Source: an uncultured Clostridia bacterium | GTDB lineage: Bacteria > Bacillota > Clostridia > Oscillospirales > Acutalibacteraceae | Length of the DNA: 5,645 bases | Direction of reading: 5' to 3' | Assembly: GCA_946497265.1 (NCBI GenBank) | Contig: CAMMKL010000148.1 | Coordinates: forward strand, 1-5,645 | Program-made: the position numbers and the translations under genes | Part shown: positions 5,031-5,645 of the stretch, piece after piece | Numbering within the stretch: the stretch's first letter is position 1 | Layout of the letters: the number at the start of each line of letters is the position of its first letter | Notes under the pieces: model-generated | What the model saw: the letters and a program-made list of their open reading frames with translations, nothing else | Told to the model about the DNA's origin: nothing | The model's database searches: none

Positions 5031-5645
5031 TTAAAAATCCTCTTCTTTATCGTATAACGCAACGATATAAGGGTGGTTGGGGTCGAAAGAGGAGGTAAGC
5101 TTTTGGGGATGTTCTACCCGGCCGGGCGCGCGGTTATTTTCCCCCTTGATCCCCGCTGCGGCACAGCCCAAGTCCCGGCGGGCGTTTTCGGCTTCCTGTT
5201 GCAATTCTTTTACTACATTAGGCAGTTGTTGAAACAGGTTTTTGCTTTCGCCAGGATCCGCTTGCAAATCATACAGTTCCCGGCAAGGGGCGCCCTCTTT
5301 GTATAGGTGCAGCTTGTATTTCCCAATTCTGACCGCTTCCAGCGTCTCAAACCGATAATAACGAAAATCCTTGCGTCCGTCATCCGTTCCGCCCAGCAGC
5401 ACGCCGGTCAGATCCAACCCGTCGATCAAACAGCCCTTGGGAAGCTGCACTCCGGCCAGGCGGGCGAAGGTTGGAAGAAAATCTATATGAGAGGCGATTG
5501 CATGGCAGACCCTTCCTCCCCTAAATCCGTCCGGCCAACTCATAATACAGGGTACTCGCTGCCCACCTTCCCAGGTGGAACCCTTTGCGCCGCGCAAAAT
5601 ACCGTTGCTGGCGCCGTGATCGCCGCGCGAACCGTTATCCGAGGT
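5031..5645 (-). CDS. Sulfatase (arylsulfatase A-like, alkaline phosphatase superfamily), C-terminal 204 residues
   Basis: Hydrolyses sulfate esters. The frame is open to the right edge, so the N-terminal part, including the C-x-P/A-x-R or S-x-P-x-R sequence that becomes the catalytic formylglycine, lies outside the window. Visible residues 1-5 (TSDNG) are the family motif with the Asp-Asn metal ligands; AKGSTWEGGQRVP (20-32) carries the conserved substrate-binding Lys21 and the EGG-x-RVP block. Then come a DFLPTFARLAG helix typical of the family, and the C-terminal subdomain ending with a strand-rich part (YYRFETLEAVRIGKYKLHLY) and the usual ELYDL-x-x-DPGESKNL. The C-terminus is complete, with TAA at 5031. 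A TTG within the frame at 5597 is internal, not a start, because TSDNG lies upstream of it. It reads in the same direction as the transporter, 98 bp ahead of it. A formylglycine-generating (anaerobic SPASM radical-SAM) enzyme would be needed elsewhere in the genome. The substrate class cannot be assigned. Confidence 0.92.
   Translation of the reverse strand, partial: TSDNGSRGDHGASNGILRGAKGSTWEGGQRVPCIMSWPDGFRGGRVCHAIASHIDFLPTFARLAGVQLPKGCLIDGLDLTGVLLGGTDDGRKDFRYYRFETLEAVRIGKYKLHLYKEGAPCRELYDLQADPGESKNLFQQLPNVVKELQQEAENARRDLGCAAAGIKGENNRAPGRVEHPQKLTSSFDPNHPYIVALYDKEEDF

Noticed and set aside
4616..5098. Plus-strand open frame of 160 codons opposite the binding-protein gene
   Set aside because: It is antisense to the lipoprotein signal and first domain of a clear gene, has no ribosome binding site of note, and its sequence is low in recognisable structure.
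1..5645. CRISPR array, tRNA, rRNA, insertion sequence or attachment site
   Set aside because: No direct repeats with regular spacing, no clover-leaf sequence, no transposase frame and no target duplications were seen.

Overview
The window looks like a chromosome segment of an endospore-forming member of the Clostridia (Bacillota). The main evidence is an unmistakable spoVAC gene (a core sporulation gene) at the left edge, supported by strong Shine-Dalgarno sites close to AAGGAGG, a lipoprotein-type solute-binding protein and balanced base composition. I cannot name a genus. All seven genes are on the minus strand, so the window is read from right to left.

From right to left: (1) the C-terminal part of a sulfatase (5031-5645), cut by the window edge; (2) a 97-bp gap with a possible -10 element and a small hairpin; (3) a complete five-gene ABC importer of the nitrate/sulfonate/taurine (NitT/TauT, SsuABC-like) class: a lipoprotein binding protein (3874-4932), a strong GC-rich intercistronic hairpin (3831-3861), permease A (3025-3810), permease B (2216-3022), ATPase A (1470-2237) and ATPase B (714-1457); (4) a 372-bp gene-free stretch (342-713) with a two-part hairpin, a perfect 14-bp-stem terminator, a TGGAAC palindrome and weak promoter candidates; (5) spoVAC (1-341), which runs off the left edge.

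The transporter genes are tightly packed. The permeases are 2 bp apart, permease B and ATPase A overlap by 22 bp, and the ATPase A stop codon overlaps the ribosome binding site of ATPase B, so they almost certainly form one operon. With two different permeases and two different ATPases, the importer should be a heterodimer in both its membrane and ATPase halves. The sulfatase upstream points to a sulfated or sulfonated compound as the theme, but the substrate cannot be read from the sequence.

The most interesting observation is that the importer looks functionally asymmetric. ATPase A has lost the H-loop histidine (Asn instead) and has Gln at a normally Gly position in Walker A, while ATPase B has a degraded signature motif (LSASM for LSGGM). 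In the standard head-to-tail ATPase dimer these three changes all fall in the same composite ATP site, leaving the other site fully consensus. Permease A also has a degraded EAA coupling loop. This resembles the degenerate/consensus site arrangement known from heterodimeric ABC exporters, here in a NitT/TauT-type importer.
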